From Desulfofustis sp. PB-SRB1 (lineage in GTDB: Bacteria > Desulfobacterota > Desulfobulbia > Desulfobulbales > Desulfocapsaceae): a stretch of DNA of 64,000 nt. Below are positions 53,563 through 62,019 of the stretch, piece after piece (positions within the stretch are counted from its first letter, which is position 1; each line of letters opens with the position of its first letter). Position numbers and translations under genes: made by a program. The stretch spans positions 124,001-188,000 of the forward strand of contig JAEQMT010000009.1 in NCBI GenBank assembly GCA_016722945.1, read 5' to 3'. The notes beneath the pieces were generated by a model. It saw only the letters and a list, made by a program, of their open reading frames with translations, was not told the DNA's origin and made no database searches.

Positions 53563-55008
53563 TCAGCCACACTGTTTCCGCAGTTGAGCCAGCAACCGCT
53601 CATGGATATTGTCGAACCCACCATTGGAGCAGATGGCCACGACATCGCCGGGGCGCAGCTCGGTGGTCAGAAAAGCAAGAATTTCATCGGTATCCCGGCA
53701 GCATACGGCATGTTTGCCGCGTGTGGCCAGGGTCGATACAAGGGTGGCGGCGGAAAATATATCGCCGTCACACAGTGGCTTATCGCCGGCCGGTTCTCTG
53801 ATGATACTGAGATCAGCCGATGCGAAGCTGTCGGCGTAGGCGTCTTGAAACAGGGCCCGGCGGGAGGTGTTGGAACGGGGTTCGAACACCGCGATCAGGC
53901 GTCTGTCGGGGTAGGCCTGTTTCAGACCGGCAAGGGTTTCCCGAACGGCGGTGGGGTGGTGGGCAAAATCATCGATAACGGTAATGCCGCCAATAGTCCC
54001 GCGGATTTCCTGACGCCGCTTGACGCCGGTAAATTGTTCCAGCGCACCACATATCCGATCATAAGAAAAACCGTGGTGAGCAAGCAGGGCCACCACCGCC
54101 GCTGCATTGAGACAATTATGAAGACCGGGCAGCCGGATGGAGATGATGCCGAACAATCGGTTGTCGGTAAATAATTCACAGCAAGTCATACCGCCACGAT
54201 GGACGGGTGTACCAAGCCGCCACTTGTTGTCCGCACCGACTCCATAATAGTGCACCGGGCAGGGGGCATGCGCGGTCACCCGGCGGACGTTATCGTCGTC
54301 GCCGTGGGCCACGATAATACCGTTGGTGGGCAACAGGGCGATGAATTTACGAAACATTGCCACAATCTCGGCAAGGCTGTCGAATATGTCGGCATGATCG
54401 AATTCCAGCGAAGTGATGATGGCGGAGCGGGGCCGGTAATGCAGAAATTTGGACTCCTTGTCAAAAAAGGCGGTGTCGTACTCGTCACCCTCCACCACGA
54501 AGTAACGACCGCCGCCGATCCTGAAATTGGTACCAAACTCAGATACGATTCCGCCGATCATAAAGCAGGGGTCACGCTCCATCCGGAAAAGTGTTGCGGC
54601 CAACATGGATGCGGTGGTGGTTTTGCCATGAGTGCCGGTGACCACGATGGGGTGCCGGTCAGTCAGAAAATAGTTCGCCAGTGCCTGGGGCAGTGAGAGA
54701 TAGGGCAGACGGCTGGCCGCCAGGGCGACTGCTTCAGGGTTGTTCCTGGTGATAACGTTGCCGACGATGACCAGATCGGGTGCGGGCTCGAGATTTTCGG
54801 CCCGGTAGCCCTCATGTACGGTAATGGCCCGGGCCGCAAGAAAATCGGACATGGGCGGATAGATACGGTTATCGGAGCCGCGCACAACCACCCCTTTTTC
54901 CTGCAGCATGGCTGCCAGCGCCGCCATTGCGGTGCCGCCGATACCCATAAGGTGAACCGAAGAAAGCTCTTCCGGCGCCCGGTGGAGAACCGGATCAAGA
55001 CTACTCAT
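53563..55008 (-). CDS. mpl: UDP-MurNAc:tripeptide ligase Mpl
   Basis: Mpl reattaches recycled L-Ala-gamma-D-Glu-meso-DAP tripeptide to UDP-MurNAc, the re-entry step of peptidoglycan recycling. The 481-residue Mur ligase has HLMGIGGTAMAALAAML, the P-loop VTGTHGKTTTASML and the GDEYDTAFFDKESKFLHYRP block. This last block, with GGIVSEFGTNFRIG nearby, separates Mpl from MurC. The ATG at 55008 is one codon inside a GTG; the start overlaps the small gene upstream. An AmpG-type importer lies 1.5 kb away. Confidence 0.9.
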   Translation of the reverse strand: MSSLDPVLHRAPEELSSVHLMGIGGTAMAALAAMLQEKGVVVRGSDNRIYPPMSDFLAARAITVHEGYRAENLEPAPDLVIVGNVITRNNPEAVALAASRLPYLSLPQALANYFLTDRHPIVVTGTHGKTTTASMLAATLFRMERDPCFMIGGIVSEFGTNFRIGGGRYFVVEGDEYDTAFFDKESKFLHYRPRSAIITSLEFDHADIFDSLAEIVAMFRKFIALLPTNGIIVAHGDDDNVRRVTAHAPCPVHYYGVGADNKWRLGTPVHRGGMTCCELFTDNRLFGIISIRLPGLHNCLNAAAVVALLAHHGFSYDRICGALEQFTGVKRRQEIRGTIGGITVIDDFAHHPTAVRETLAGLKQAYPDRRLIAVFEPRSNTSRRALFQDAYADSFASADLSIIREPAGDKPLCDGDIFSAATLVSTLATRGKHAVCCRDTDEILAFLTTELRPGDVVAICSNGGFDNIHERLLAQLRKQCG

Positions 55009-55198
55009 CACGGCGAACCGTTGCCGTTACAGTGCGATGGATAAGACTGAACCCCTCGTCAAAGGTAGCCGGGGTAAGCCTTCCCACCTCAATAAACTTG
55101 ATGGCAATCTCTTTGCTTATCTTCAGAATCGTTTCACTGGAGACGTCGGCCGGCGAACTACCCGTCGAAGAGGGTGATGGTTGGCGTGATGAAGGCAT
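55001..55198 (-). CDS. small conserved-looking protein, unknown function
   Basis: A 65-residue protein with a Ser/Pro-rich first 20 residues and then ILKISKEIAIKFIEVGRLTP and FDEGFSLIHRTV, which reads like a compact helical domain. I do not recognise the family. The stop overlaps the start of mpl by a few bases, a typical coupled arrangement, which supports it being real. There is no membrane segment and no metal motif. An origin as a regulator of the mpl unit cannot be shown. Confidence 0.55.
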   Translation of the reverse strand: MPSSRQPSPSSTGSSPADVSSETILKISKEIAIKFIEVGRLTPATFDEGFSLIHRTVTATVRRDE

Positions 55199-55323
55199 GT
55201 TTCTCTGTCAATAATGTTATGGAACATCCCCGCCGCCGGAAGAAGGCCAATTCATCACGAAACGGCGGGGACGAGTTCCACCGGGAAAAACCGGCCAGCC
55301 CTCCCCGGGGAATATGGTTGTTC

Positions 55324-56127
55324 TTACTCGATTATCACTCCGGCGTAACCCACTACCTGATCAGTGTCGCCGCTGACCGCGCCGGAATCGGTGTAGCCGA
55401 TCAGCTCGGCCCGGCTTGCACCAAGATGGCGCGCCGCCAGGATGGTAATGGTAACGGGAATTACCCCGCACATGGATATCTGCTCGCCATGGACGGTGTT
55501 GTACAACCCTTCTCCATCCAGGGCAAGCACGTGGGCAAGCGCCTTTTTATCTTTTTTCGAACCCTGGGCCCGGGATTCGTAATGGGACATATCGGAAGAG
55601 GCAACCAGCAGGGTGCTCTGTTTACACTGTTTCACCGCCTCCGCGATATCTTCGGCAAGGCGCACACAGTCACCAAAGCTTAGATGAGAAAAGGCGACCG
55701 GGGCAATCCGCAGGCGGGGCTGCAATGCCCGCAGTAAGGGTACCTGGACCTCCAGGGAATGTTCAAACCGGTGCGCCTGCTCATCTATGCTGATATCGGG
55801 GCAATGCCGTTGCAATGAGGCCGACAATTCAGTGGCGTGGGGTATGGTGGCGCCGGGAATCTCCCAGTCCATTGCCGATAATGCGACAGCTGCGCCGCGT
55901 CCATGATGATTGACGCCAAGAATTACTACCTGCTCTGGTATGATGGTTGCACAAAGGGTTTGAGCGGCCAGTTCGCCGGAATAGACGTACCCGGCGTGGG
56001 GTGCAACAGCGGCGATGGCCTGCCTGTCAGCCTGTTTTCCCGGCGACATGAAACCGGATATCTGCCGCGCAAGCGCTTGTTCTGAGCCGGGGTAGAACCG
56101 ACCGGCAACGGCGGGGTGGCGGGTCAT
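55324..56127 (-). CDS. amrB: Memo-family protein AmrB
   Basis: A member of the Memo/AmmeMemoRadiSam system protein B family, an extradiol dioxygenase-like fold of about 267 residues. Conserved blocks are RHPAVAGRFYP at the N-terminus, VAPHAGYVYSGELAAQTL, ILGVNHHGRG, HRFEHSLEVQVPLL, SSDMSHYE and a C-terminal GYTDSG. Its biochemical role is unsettled. The companion AMMECR1 and radical-SAM genes are not adjacent here. It lies 12 bp downstream of a truncated cysS fragment, and may use transcription from there. Confidence 0.92.
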   Translation of the reverse strand: MTRHPAVAGRFYPGSEQALARQISGFMSPGKQADRQAIAAVAPHAGYVYSGELAAQTLCATIIPEQVVILGVNHHGRGAAVALSAMDWEIPGATIPHATELSASLQRHCPDISIDEQAHRFEHSLEVQVPLLRALQPRLRIAPVAFSHLSFGDCVRLAEDIAEAVKQCKQSTLLVASSDMSHYESRAQGSKKDKKALAHVLALDGEGLYNTVHGEQISMCGVIPVTITILAARHLGASRAELIGYTDSGAVSGDTDQVVGYAGVIIE

Positions 56128-56139
56128 TTCAATTATTTC

Positions 56140-56415
56140 TCAATGCGGTTTGAGGTTCCGAGTGGCGCCCTGTTCGGCGTCGCGATTGATGATCGTATCG
56201 TCGATACCGGTAAAATTGCACACAAAGGTGACCCGCATCCCGCGACAGTGCAGGGAGCTCACGATCATGTCAAACACCGGTGCCGAGCGGGCATGACCGA
56301 TATGGCAATAGTCATACGAGGTGATGCCGCACACATAGAGTTTGACGTGACCCAGCTCAATGGGCGTGAGCTCTTCCTTTTTATGGGTCAGGGTGTTATA
56401 GACGCGGATACTCAT
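56140..56415 (-). pseudogene. cysS: cysteinyl-tRNA synthetase, 5' fragment only
   Basis: A 91-codon open frame that matches only the first fifth of CysRS (normal length about 460-490). It has the zinc Cys in KLYVCGITSYDYCHIGHAR, including the HIGH motif, and continues to FTGIDDTIINRDAEQG before ending after five more residues. Substitutions in normally strict positions (FTDIDDK becomes FTGIDDT) suggest decay. The rest of the catalytic domain, including KMSKS, is missing; amrB begins 12 bp later. The functional cysS must lie elsewhere. A translated short peptide is possible, but without activity. Confidence 0.8.
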
Positions 56416-56528
56416 ATCCTTCGACGATCATGATAAATGACAAAATATATCGCGGCGGTAGCATCCCTATTCACCGGTTTTTCCGTTAGAGCTGAAAATA
56501 ATACACATCCCGGCCGGAAATCTCAAGC

Positions 56529-58091
56529 ATGACCGATACCGCCTCCGCCCCCGGCAATACCACCCGAAGCTGGCGGGAGACCTTCATGAGCTTACGCCAT
56601 CCACGGGTGGTCACCATGCTCATGTTCGGCTTTTCCGCTGGGTTGCCTCTGCTGCTTATCTTTTCTTCCCTTTCCGCCTGGCTTACCGAAGCGGGGGTAG
56701 CTCGTGCGGCGGTCACCTTCTTCAGTTGGGCGGCGCTGGGATTTTCCTTCAAGTTCGTCTGGGCCCCGCTTGTCGATCAGGTGCCGCTGCCCTGGCTCAC
56801 CCGGCGGCTGGGCCGGCGGCGCGGCTGGCTGCTGGTGGCTCAGTTGCTGGTGGTTGTCGCCATCTGCTGGATGGCGTTGACCGATCCCACCGCCCATGGC
56901 GGTCAACTGGTGATGATGGCGTGCGCCGCCGTAATGCTCGGTTTCAGCGCCGCTACCCAGGATATAGTCATCGATGCCTACCGTATTGAGTGCGCCGAAA
57001 AAAATATGCAGGCCTTGCTGGCTGCCTCCTACATGACCGGGTATCGTATCGGTATGATCTTTGCCGGCGCCGGCTCGTTGCTCCTCGCCACCTATTTCGG
57101 CTCTACCGCGGAACAGTACTCATACGAGGCGTGGAGACTCACCTACCTCTGCATGGCCGGATGCATGGCGGTGGGGATCGCAACCACCCTGTCTATTGAT
57201 GAACCGGCAATAAATCGTGCGGGAGTTGATAAAACCTACTCAACCAGCGAGTATAGCAGGATCGTGCTGCTCTTCGGTATTTCCGCCACGGTTTTTATTT
57301 CCAGTTTTTATTTCTCAGGATCCATAGCCGTACACGCTAAACAGAGTCTGGGAGGGTTGCTTCCCACCAGTGGTCATGTGATCGGGTTTTTCGTGGAGGC
57401 AGCGAGGCTTCTAACGGCAATTATATGCGCCCTCATCGGCGCCCTGACATTGACCGCGGCACGGTTGGTGAAACGTTCCATGCTGGAGGATTTCTATATC
57501 AACCCGATACGAGACTTCTTCAGCCGTTATCCGGTTCGCCTGGCATTGTTGATTTTACTGCTGATCGGTACCTATCGGATCTCCGATATCGTTCTCGGCG
57601 TGATTGCCAACGTATTTTATTTAGAACTTGGTTTCAGCAAACCCACCATCGGTACAACGGGGCAGGTTTTTGGTATGGTCATAACCATAGCCGGCACTTT
57701 TGTGGGTGGCATGCTCACCACCCGTTATGGGGTGATCCGTATTCTGTTTTTGGGAGCGCTTTTGTCGGCGGCCACCAATATCTTGTTTATTATTCTGGCC
57801 CAGGCGGGGCCAAATCTGCTGCTGCTCAGGGGGGTGATCGCCGCTGACAACCTCGCCGGAGGCATTGCGGCGGCTTCGTTCATCGCCTTTTTATCGAGCC
57901 TCACCTCAATCTCCTTTACCGCTTCCCAATATGCCATATTTTCTTCGTTGATGACCTTGTTCCCCAAGCTGCTGGGAGGATACTCCGGCACCATCTCTAC
58001 CGCGGTCGGTTATCCCGGATTCTTTCTTTTTACCGCATTGCTGGGGGTGCCGGTGCTTGTGCTGATTGTGTTAGTGCGAAAAGTTGAGTAG
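56529..58091 (+). CDS. AmpG-type muropeptide MFS transporter
   Basis: An inner-membrane MFS permease similar to AmpG, which imports GlcNAc-anhydroMurNAc peptides for cell-wall recycling. The 520-residue length, with more than twelve hydrophobic segments, fits AmpG rather than ordinary MFS drug pumps. Visible blocks are LMFGFSAGLPLLLIFSSLSA, WAALGFSFKFVWAPLVDQ and the GFSAATQDIVIDAYRIE segment, characteristic of AmpG. mpl lies 1.5 kb away on the other strand. The ATG at 56529 is divergent from the cysS fragment. Confidence 0.85.
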   Translation: MTDTASAPGNTTRSWRETFMSLRHPRVVTMLMFGFSAGLPLLLIFSSLSAWLTEAGVARAAVTFFSWAALGFSFKFVWAPLVDQVPLPWLTRRLGRRRGWLLVAQLLVVVAICWMALTDPTAHGGQLVMMACAAVMLGFSAATQDIVIDAYRIECAEKNMQALLAASYMTGYRIGMIFAGAGSLLLATYFGSTAEQYSYEAWRLTYLCMAGCMAVGIATTLSIDEPAINRAGVDKTYSTSEYSRIVLLFGISATVFISSFYFSGSIAVHAKQSLGGLLPTSGHVIGFFVEAARLLTAIICALIGALTLTAARLVKRSMLEDFYINPIRDFFSRYPVRLALLILLLIGTYRISDIVLGVIANVFYLELGFSKPTIGTTGQVFGMVITIAGTFVGGMLTTRYGVIRILFLGALLSAATNILFIILAQAGPNLLLLRGVIAADNLAGGIAAASFIAFLSSLTSISFTASQYAIFSSLMTLFPKLLGGYSGTISTAVGYPGFFLFTALLGVPVLVLIVLVRKVE

Positions 58092-58171
58092 CGGGATGGT
58101 TCAATGGTTACAGATGTCATTATGATAAACATTGGGTGTCGATTGAGATTGCTGAATCAGGTGCAAAATAG

Positions 58172-59542
58172 ATGACCAAAGGGATTGTTGTGGCGGGACT
58201 TGCCGGCGGTTCCGGCAAAAGTGTTGCCTCGGTGGGGCTGGCATCGCTGTGGCGGCGGCGGGGCAAGACGGTGGCGCCTTTTAAGAAGGGGCCTGACTAT
58301 ATTGATGCGGGGTGGCTGCAGCGCGCCGCCGATGCACCATGCTACAACCTCGATCCCTACCTGATGAGCGCCGAGCAGATTACAGACTCGTTCGCAAGCC
58401 ACGCAGCCGGTGCCGATATTGTTCTGGTGGAGGGCAATCGCGGCCTCTTTGACGGGGTTACCGCGCAGGCCGGTTACAGCACCGCCGATCTGGCGCTCAT
58501 GCTGGATCTGCCGGTTCTGCTGGTGGTCAACTGCACCAAGACGACAAGAACGGTGGCTGCCATGGTGCTCGGCTGTCAACAATTTGCCCCGGAGCTTACC
58601 ATCGCCGGGGTGATTCTCAATCAGGTGGCCACCTCCCGCCAGCACTCAATCATTGTCGAGGCGGTGACCGAGACCACCGGTATCCAGGTGGTGGGCGCCA
58701 TACCTCGCCTGCCGGTTGATATTTTTCCCATGCGTCATCTGGGAATGATTCCCACCCAGGAATATCCCGAGCTTGACAAGGCCCTGACGGTACTGGCCGA
58801 TACGGTGGAACGTGGCGTCGATTTAGATAGTGTAGAGAAACACGCATCCGAGCTGAACCTGGTAAAAAAGATCTCCGCCCCTGCCGCACAAGAGGTAAGG
58901 AAGGATGTAAGACTAGGGGTTATCCAGGACAGCGCCTTTCAATTCTACTATCCCGATAATCTCGAGGCTCTGGCGCGGGCGGGGGCGAATCTGGTGTTTA
59001 TCGATGCTTTGGCCGACCGGGAGCTGCCGCCTCTGGACGGCCTCTACATCGGTGGCGGGTTTCCCGAAACCAGTGCCGCGGTGTTGGCCGAAAACAGCTC
59101 GTTTCGCGATTCGGTGCGCCGCGCCGCCATGGCCGGACTACCGATCTATGCGGAGTGCGGCGGGCTGATCTATCTGGGTGAAAGCATCGACTATGATGGC
59201 ACAAACTATCCGCTGGCGGGTGTTTTCCCGGTTCGTTTCGGCCTCAGCAAAAAGCCGCAGGCGCATGGCTACAGCCAGTTTGTGGTGGAGCGGAAAAACC
59301 CCTTCTATCCGGTGGGCAGCCGGGTCAAGGGCCATGAGTTTCGCTATTCAACAACAACCTGCAACGACAATGCACACATCGAATTCGCCGTCAAGATGGA
59401 GCGCGGTACCGGTTTTATCAATGGCGTCGATGGGTTGACCATACACAACGTGTTGGCGCTCTACACCCATGTCCACGCGGTGGCCACCCCTGAATGGGCA
59501 CCACTTGTGGTGAAACGGTGCCGGTTGTCTCTTAATGAGTAG
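58172..59542 (+). CDS. CbiA-family a,c-diamide synthase; possibly siroheme amidase DsrN
   Basis: A glutamine-dependent amidase of the cobyrinate a,c-diamide synthase family. The 456-residue protein has an N-terminal ATPase (VAGLAGGSGKSVASVGLAS, then PFKKGPDYIDAGWLQ), a middle linker, and a C-terminal class I-like glutaminase with the nucleophile Cys in YAECGGLIYLG. Family members amidate cobyrinate, or in sulfur bacteria siroheme (DsrN). The KKGPDYID variant, compared with KVGPDYIDP in CbiA, leans towards DsrN. No dsrAB or other cob/cbi genes lie in the window, so the substrate stays open. It converges with the next gene, overlapping 11 bp. Confidence 0.85.
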   Translation: MTKGIVVAGLAGGSGKSVASVGLASLWRRRGKTVAPFKKGPDYIDAGWLQRAADAPCYNLDPYLMSAEQITDSFASHAAGADIVLVEGNRGLFDGVTAQAGYSTADLALMLDLPVLLVVNCTKTTRTVAAMVLGCQQFAPELTIAGVILNQVATSRQHSIIVEAVTETTGIQVVGAIPRLPVDIFPMRHLGMIPTQEYPELDKALTVLADTVERGVDLDSVEKHASELNLVKKISAPAAQEVRKDVRLGVIQDSAFQFYYPDNLEALARAGANLVFIDALADRELPPLDGLYIGGGFPETSAAVLAENSSFRDSVRRAAMAGLPIYAECGGLIYLGESIDYDGTNYPLAGVFPVRFGLSKKPQAHGYSQFVVERKNPFYPVGSRVKGHEFRYSTTTCNDNAHIEFAVKMERGTGFINGVDGLTIHNVLALYTHVHAVATPEWAPLVVKRCRLSLNE

Positions 59543-59885
59543 TGGTGGTACCGGTGCCCATCACCTTGGCGGCAATGCGCTGCTGTTGCTTGGCGGGTGG
59601 TTCCGGTTCGCGCCAGTGAATAAACTGCTGGGTAACACGCAGATATGAACCCTGGTCATCTTTGCATGTATCACAGATGGTCTCGGCGCCGTCCCGGTAC
59701 ATAATAATTTTTGAGGCGGGATCTCCGTTTTCATCCACCGCGGCCATTTTCCGGCAGCCGCAGTCAAGGCGTACCACTACTACGCCGACACCGTCCGGAC
59801 TTCCCTCCAATATCCCTTCCACCATGGCGCGTTCACGTATTTCCAGGGCGGGTGTTTCTGGGGTTGTTTCTTCAAACTGGCCCAT
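59532..59885 (-). CDS. small Cys-containing protein, unknown function
   Basis: A 117-residue soluble protein. The centre has a valine-rich strand DGVGVVVVRLDCGCRKMAAV and, about 28 residues later, ICDTCKDDQ. The CxC and CxxC pairs suggest a small zinc or iron site. The C-terminal 25 residues are Pro/Gln/Thr-rich. I do not recognise a named family. The ATG at 59885 is preferred because AAGAG lies before it; an ATG 19 codons earlier is possible. It sits between the amidase and the ferredoxin, which hints at a shared redox or siroheme context only by proximity. Confidence 0.6.
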   Translation of the reverse strand: MGQFEETTPETPALEIRERAMVEGILEGSPDGVGVVVVRLDCGCRKMAAVDENGDPASKIIMYRDGAETICDTCKDDQGSYLRVTQQFIHWREPEPPAKQQQRIAAKVMGTGTTTTH

Positions 59886-60042
59886 AATCGACTCTTCAGC
59901 AAAGAGATAACGGTTGTGCGCAGGGCGATTGCGCCACTGCACATTTTCATTCTAAACTATCTACTGAAGCCGGCCTGTGCAACCTTGCTGTTAAGGTAAA
60001 AATGGTGATGGTTAAGTACGACAAGGTAGGAATCGTTTTTGC

Positions 60043-60070
60043 TTGACAAAGCTCAGGCCGTACATTAATT
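60043..60070 (+). promoter_or_regulatory. probable promoter of the ferredoxin gene
   Basis: A perfect TTGACA (60043-60048) is followed by a weak -10 (TTAATT, 60065-60070) after 16 bp, about 100 bp before the ferredoxin ATG. The region 59943-60169 otherwise holds an AT-rich leader ending in GGAGG 8 nt before the start. Confidence 0.5.
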
Positions 60071-60169
60071 GGGGATAGTCGTGTGTTACAACTGACGTTA
60101 ATGATCAGTTTAGGCTGGCTAACCATTTGAAATGTTTAGCCTATTTATTTTTATTTTTGGAGGTGTATT

Positions 60170-60355
60170 ATGTGGGAAGTTGTTGTAGACAAAGACAAGT
60201 GTGTCGGCGATGAGGAATGCGTAGGCGCATGCCCGGCTCAGGTTTTTGAAATGGTTGACGGCAAGGCCGAGCCTGTCGAGGCCGACGAGTGTCTGGGATG
60301 TGAGACCTGCATCGAAGTGTGCCCCGAGGACGCGATTACCGTAACTGAAATGTAG
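60170..60355 (+). CDS. ferredoxin with Asp14 cluster ligand (D. africanus Fd III type)
   Basis: A 61-residue bacterial ferredoxin with two cluster sites. Site II is a normal 4Fe-4S motif (Cys41, 44, 47, 51; CLGCETCIEVCP). In site I the second cysteine is replaced: Cys11, Asp14, Cys17, Cys21 (CVGDEECVGACP). The same Asp14 occurs in Desulfovibrio africanus ferredoxin III, where site I interconverts between 3Fe-4S and metal-loaded 4Fe-4S forms. The strong GGAGG and its own promoter and terminator imply high single-gene expression. It probably serves as an electron carrier for sulfur or hydrogen metabolism. Confidence 0.93.
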   Translation: MWEVVVDKDKCVGDEECVGACPAQVFEMVDGKAEPVEADECLGCETCIEVCPEDAITVTEM

Positions 60356-60378
60356 TCTTATTTCTTTTACGCATTAGT

Positions 60379-60416
60379 GTTACGCCCATTTCCCCGGGTG
60401 GGGAAATGGGCGTAAC
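60379..60416 (+). terminator. long perfect hairpin after the ferredoxin gene
   Basis: A 17-bp perfect stem containing TTACGCCCATTTCCCC closes a 4-nt GGGT loop, 24 bp after the ferredoxin stop. The following bases are TGTTTGTGG, so the T-run is poor, but the stem should block or process the transcript. It may also protect the ferredoxin mRNA 3' end. Confidence 0.75.
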
Positions 60417-60445
60417 TGTTTGTGGTTACGGCGCTGTTGGCAGCT

Positions 60446-60892
60446 ATGCACGAACGTTTCAGTCACTTTAAACCGGGAGTCGGCAAAAGAACACATCTGG
60501 CCAGCACCGCCCTGCTCTGGACGGTGGCGGGTGCTATCCTCATGGTACGTGGTTGGATGATTCTCTCTGAGGCCGGTTTTCTCTGGTGCCTTGTGGTGGC
60601 GCTCGGTTTCGGTCTGCTCAAGTCAACCATTCTGCTAGACAGAGTGGCCCGCCGCGCTGTTACGCGAATTCAAAGATTTGGTGAGCGCACCTGCATTGGC
60701 GCGGTATATTCTTGGAAGACATGGGCCTTGGTGCTGGCAATGATCTGTATGGGAATAATCGTGCGCCGGGTATCGTTGCCGCCGCCATTGGTCGGCACCG
60801 TCGTCTTCGCCATCGGTTTTTCCCTGCTGCTCTCCAGCCGTCATGGCTGGAGCGCCTGGCGCGACTACCCTGAAAAAACCGAGATTATATGA
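60446..60892 (+). CDS. small four-helix membrane protein, unknown function
   Basis: About 149 residues with four hydrophobic segments arranged as two pairs (approximately 20-38, 42-60, 92-110 and 115-133) separated by a basic loop with ARRAVTRIQRFGERTCIGAV. I do not recognise the family. A GTG at 60422 is an alternative start but sits almost on the hairpin after the ferredoxin. The stop overlaps the alr ATG by 4 bp (ATGA), so the protein is translationally coupled to alanine racemase and possibly works with the alr-argS unit. Confidence 0.65.
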   Translation: MHERFSHFKPGVGKRTHLASTALLWTVAGAILMVRGWMILSEAGFLWCLVVALGFGLLKSTILLDRVARRAVTRIQRFGERTCIGAVYSWKTWALVLAMICMGIIVRRVSLPPPLVGTVVFAIGFSLLLSSRHGWSAWRDYPEKTEII

Positions 60893-62019
60893 TCGATTCA
60901 TACAACAAGGTTTACATTGATGATCAGGCCCTGGCATTCAATTATCAACTGCTGGTGGAAACCGTACCAGCCGGGGGGCGGGTTCTTGCCATGGTCAAGG
61001 CCGACGGCTACGGCCATGGGATGGTGGAGGTTGCCCGTATTTTCGCGGCGGCTGGATGTAACCAATTCGGGGTAGCCGAGATCGGCGAAGGCGTTGTGCT
61101 GCGTGAGGCCGGCTGCACCGGGGATATCGTCATCTTTCTCGGGGTTGCCGAACACGAACTGGGATATTGCTTTACCCATTCAATCACCCCGGTGCTGTTC
61201 TCCCATGAGATGATCAGAATGGCGGGGGCCGAGGCTGCTCGCCGCGACACAAGGATTGGTGTCTATCTGAAATTTGATTGTGGGATGAGCAGGCTTGGAT
61301 TTATGCCGGATCAGATCGATGAGGTACTCGCCACCCTCAAACAATACCCGGCTCTTGATCTTGCCGGGCTGATGACGCACTTTCCCTGTGCCGATGATCG
61401 CGGCTCCACCCACACTGTTGCGTCCGCAGCCGCGTTCCGCAATATGGTCGCCGGTGCCCATGAACTGCCGCTGGTGACTCACTCCCTTGGTAATTCCGGA
61501 GCCCTGTTGTATTTCACCGAACATGGCGGTGAGTTATTTCGGCCCGGTCTGGCCTTGTACGGCTACTATCCCGATGGTTCCGGCTCTCGCCCGGCCGATC
61601 GCACCACGGCGCTTCGGCCGGCGATGAGCTTTACCAGCCGGGTATTGCAGGTTAAAACCGTAGGTGCCGGCAGCGGCATCAGCTATGGTCATACCTATAT
61701 AGCTGAGCGTGATATGGATCTGGCGGTGCTGCCGGTGGGGTACAGCGACGGCTACCTCCGTTCTCTGTCCAACCGGGCACAGGTGCTTATCGGCGGCCAA
61801 CGGGCGCCGCTTCGCGGTCGGGTCTGTATGAACCTCTGTATGGTGGATATAACCCACATCCATGGAGTTCAACCTGGTGATGAGGTGGTGTTGATGGGCG
61901 CTCAGGGCGATGATCTGATCGATGCCGATGAGATCGGTACCTGGTGCGATACCATCAGCTATGAAATCCTGTGTGCTGTCGGCTCGGCCAATCAGCGCCT
62001 CTACGTATCGAAACAATGA
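60889..62019 (+). CDS. alr: alanine racemase
   Basis: Alr makes D-alanine for peptidoglycan using pyridoxal phosphate. The cofactor lysine is Lys37 in AMVKADGYGHG. The opposite catalytic tyrosine lies in GSGISYGHTYIA, and the FDCGMSRLGF and VGYSDGY blocks are present. The C-terminal domain carries RGRVCMNLCMVDIT. Length 376 is normal. The start overlaps the upstream membrane gene by 4 bp and the stop overlaps argS by 4 bp, so the three are coupled. Confidence 0.96.
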   Translation: MIDSYNKVYIDDQALAFNYQLLVETVPAGGRVLAMVKADGYGHGMVEVARIFAAAGCNQFGVAEIGEGVVLREAGCTGDIVIFLGVAEHELGYCFTHSITPVLFSHEMIRMAGAEAARRDTRIGVYLKFDCGMSRLGFMPDQIDEVLATLKQYPALDLAGLMTHFPCADDRGSTHTVASAAAFRNMVAGAHELPLVTHSLGNSGALLYFTEHGGELFRPGLALYGYYPDGSGSRPADRTTALRPAMSFTSRVLQVKTVGAGSGISYGHTYIAERDMDLAVLPVGYSDGYLRSLSNRAQVLIGGQRAPLRGRVCMNLCMVDITHIHGVQPGDEVVLMGAQGDDLIDADEIGTWCDTISYEILCAVGSANQRLYVSKQ

